Part shown: piece by piece, positions 13,371 through 13,427 of the stretch | Layout of the letters: each line of letters opens with the position of its first letter | How positions within the stretch are numbered: position 1 is the stretch's first letter | Source of the DNA: Bacillota bacterium | GTDB taxonomy: Bacteria; Bacillota; Clostridia; Christensenellales; Borkfalkiaceae | Reading direction: 5' to 3' | Assembly: GCA_021768985.1 (NCBI GenBank) | Contig: JAETTR010000018.1 | Span: 1 to 13,427, forward strand | Length of the DNA stretch: 13,427 bases | Translations under genes and position numbers: made by a program | Notes under the pieces: model-generated | What the model saw: only the letters and a program-made list of their open reading frames with translations | What the model was told of the DNA's origin: nothing | Database searches by the model: none

Positions 13371-13427
13371 CTACGATATCGGCGGCGTTTCGTTCTTCAA
13401 ATAGCTCGCGCGCAACTGTCCGCAGGC
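13371..13427 (-). CDS. rlmN: 23S rRNA (adenine2503-C2)-methyltransferase RlmN, C-terminal end
   Basis: Only the last 18 codons are in the window: ACGQLRASYLKNETPPIS then TAG. The Cys in ACGQLR is the conserved C-terminal cysteine of the radical-SAM methyltransferase RlmN, which forms the methyl-transfer intermediate with the enzyme. RlmN methylates A2503 of 23S rRNA and A37 of some tRNAs. Identity rests on this short motif plus the Firmicutes gene order rlmN...rpe-thiN. The rest of the gene is beyond the window. Confidence 0.75.
   Translation of the reverse strand, partial: ACGQLRASYLKNETPPIS

Noticed and set aside
1..13427. Recoding of TAG or TGA as sense codons in this genome, to explain the in-frame stops
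   Set aside because: rpe, thiN, the SpoVM-like ORF and the dipeptidase end cleanly in this context, three of them with TGA inside ATGA overlaps, and RecG ends at its natural place with TGA. rlmN ends with TAG at a sensible C-terminus. Genome-wide recoding does not fit; local mutations or errors are simpler.

Overview
This window looks like part of the chromosome of an uncultured, fairly GC-rich member of the Clostridia (Bacillota). The evidence is the conserved Firmicutes block rlmN / rpe-thiN-spoVM / rpmB / yloU(asp23)-yloV(fakA) / recG, a zinc-type L28 gene, a YlmC/YmxH PRC-barrel gene, a DnaD-type primosome protein, strong GGAGG ribosome binding sites and sigma-A promoters of the TTGACA-17/18-TATAAT type. 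A SpoVM-like peptide suggests an endospore-forming ancestry. I see no tRNA, rRNA, CRISPR array or insertion sequence.

Layout, left to right. Positions 1-325 (minus) hold the 5' part of sbcD, with an in-frame TAG at codon 69. It is divergent from a 569-residue gene at 482-2191 (plus), and the two -10 boxes abut. That plus-strand protein appears to join a DnaB/DnaD-type helicase-loading scaffold to the N-terminal zinc-binding domain of a DnaC/DnaI loader, without the AAA+ ATPase. Convergent to it is ylmC/ymxH (2201-2542, minus). The stretch 2543-2924 carries no recognised gene. It holds a perfect promoter, a hairpin-rich untranslated RNA, a terminator, and a possible short membrane ORF. Next are an unrecognised four-TM membrane protein (2925-4289, minus) and an NptA-type Na/phosphate symporter with a PhoU tail (4404-6071, minus). 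The symporter is preceded by a second promoter-leader-terminator unit (6118-6285).

RecG (6328-8331), FakA/YloV (8420-10063) and an Asp23 protein (10105-10455) follow on the minus strand. The asp23-fakA promoter is divergent from that of rpmB (10670-10858, plus), with an imperfect AT-rich inverted repeat between them. rpmB ends at a strong terminator shared in space with the convergent operon rpe-thiN-spoVM-like-M19 dipeptidase (13173 to 10924, minus). In that operon each of the four genes overlaps the next by an ATGA junction. The window ends in the last codons of rlmN (13371-13427). A second, diverged copy of the RlmN C-terminus lies at 13201-13260, where prpC, pknB and rsgA would sit in Bacillus.

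Most genes are housekeeping: DNA repair and replication, ribosome and cell-envelope homeostasis, pentose phosphate and thiamine metabolism, phosphate uptake. The features most worth attention are the DnaD/helicase-loader fusion, the 22-codon SpoVM-like gene, the two promoter-leader-terminator RNAs, the in-frame stops in sbcD and in the membrane protein gene, and the duplicated rlmN tail.
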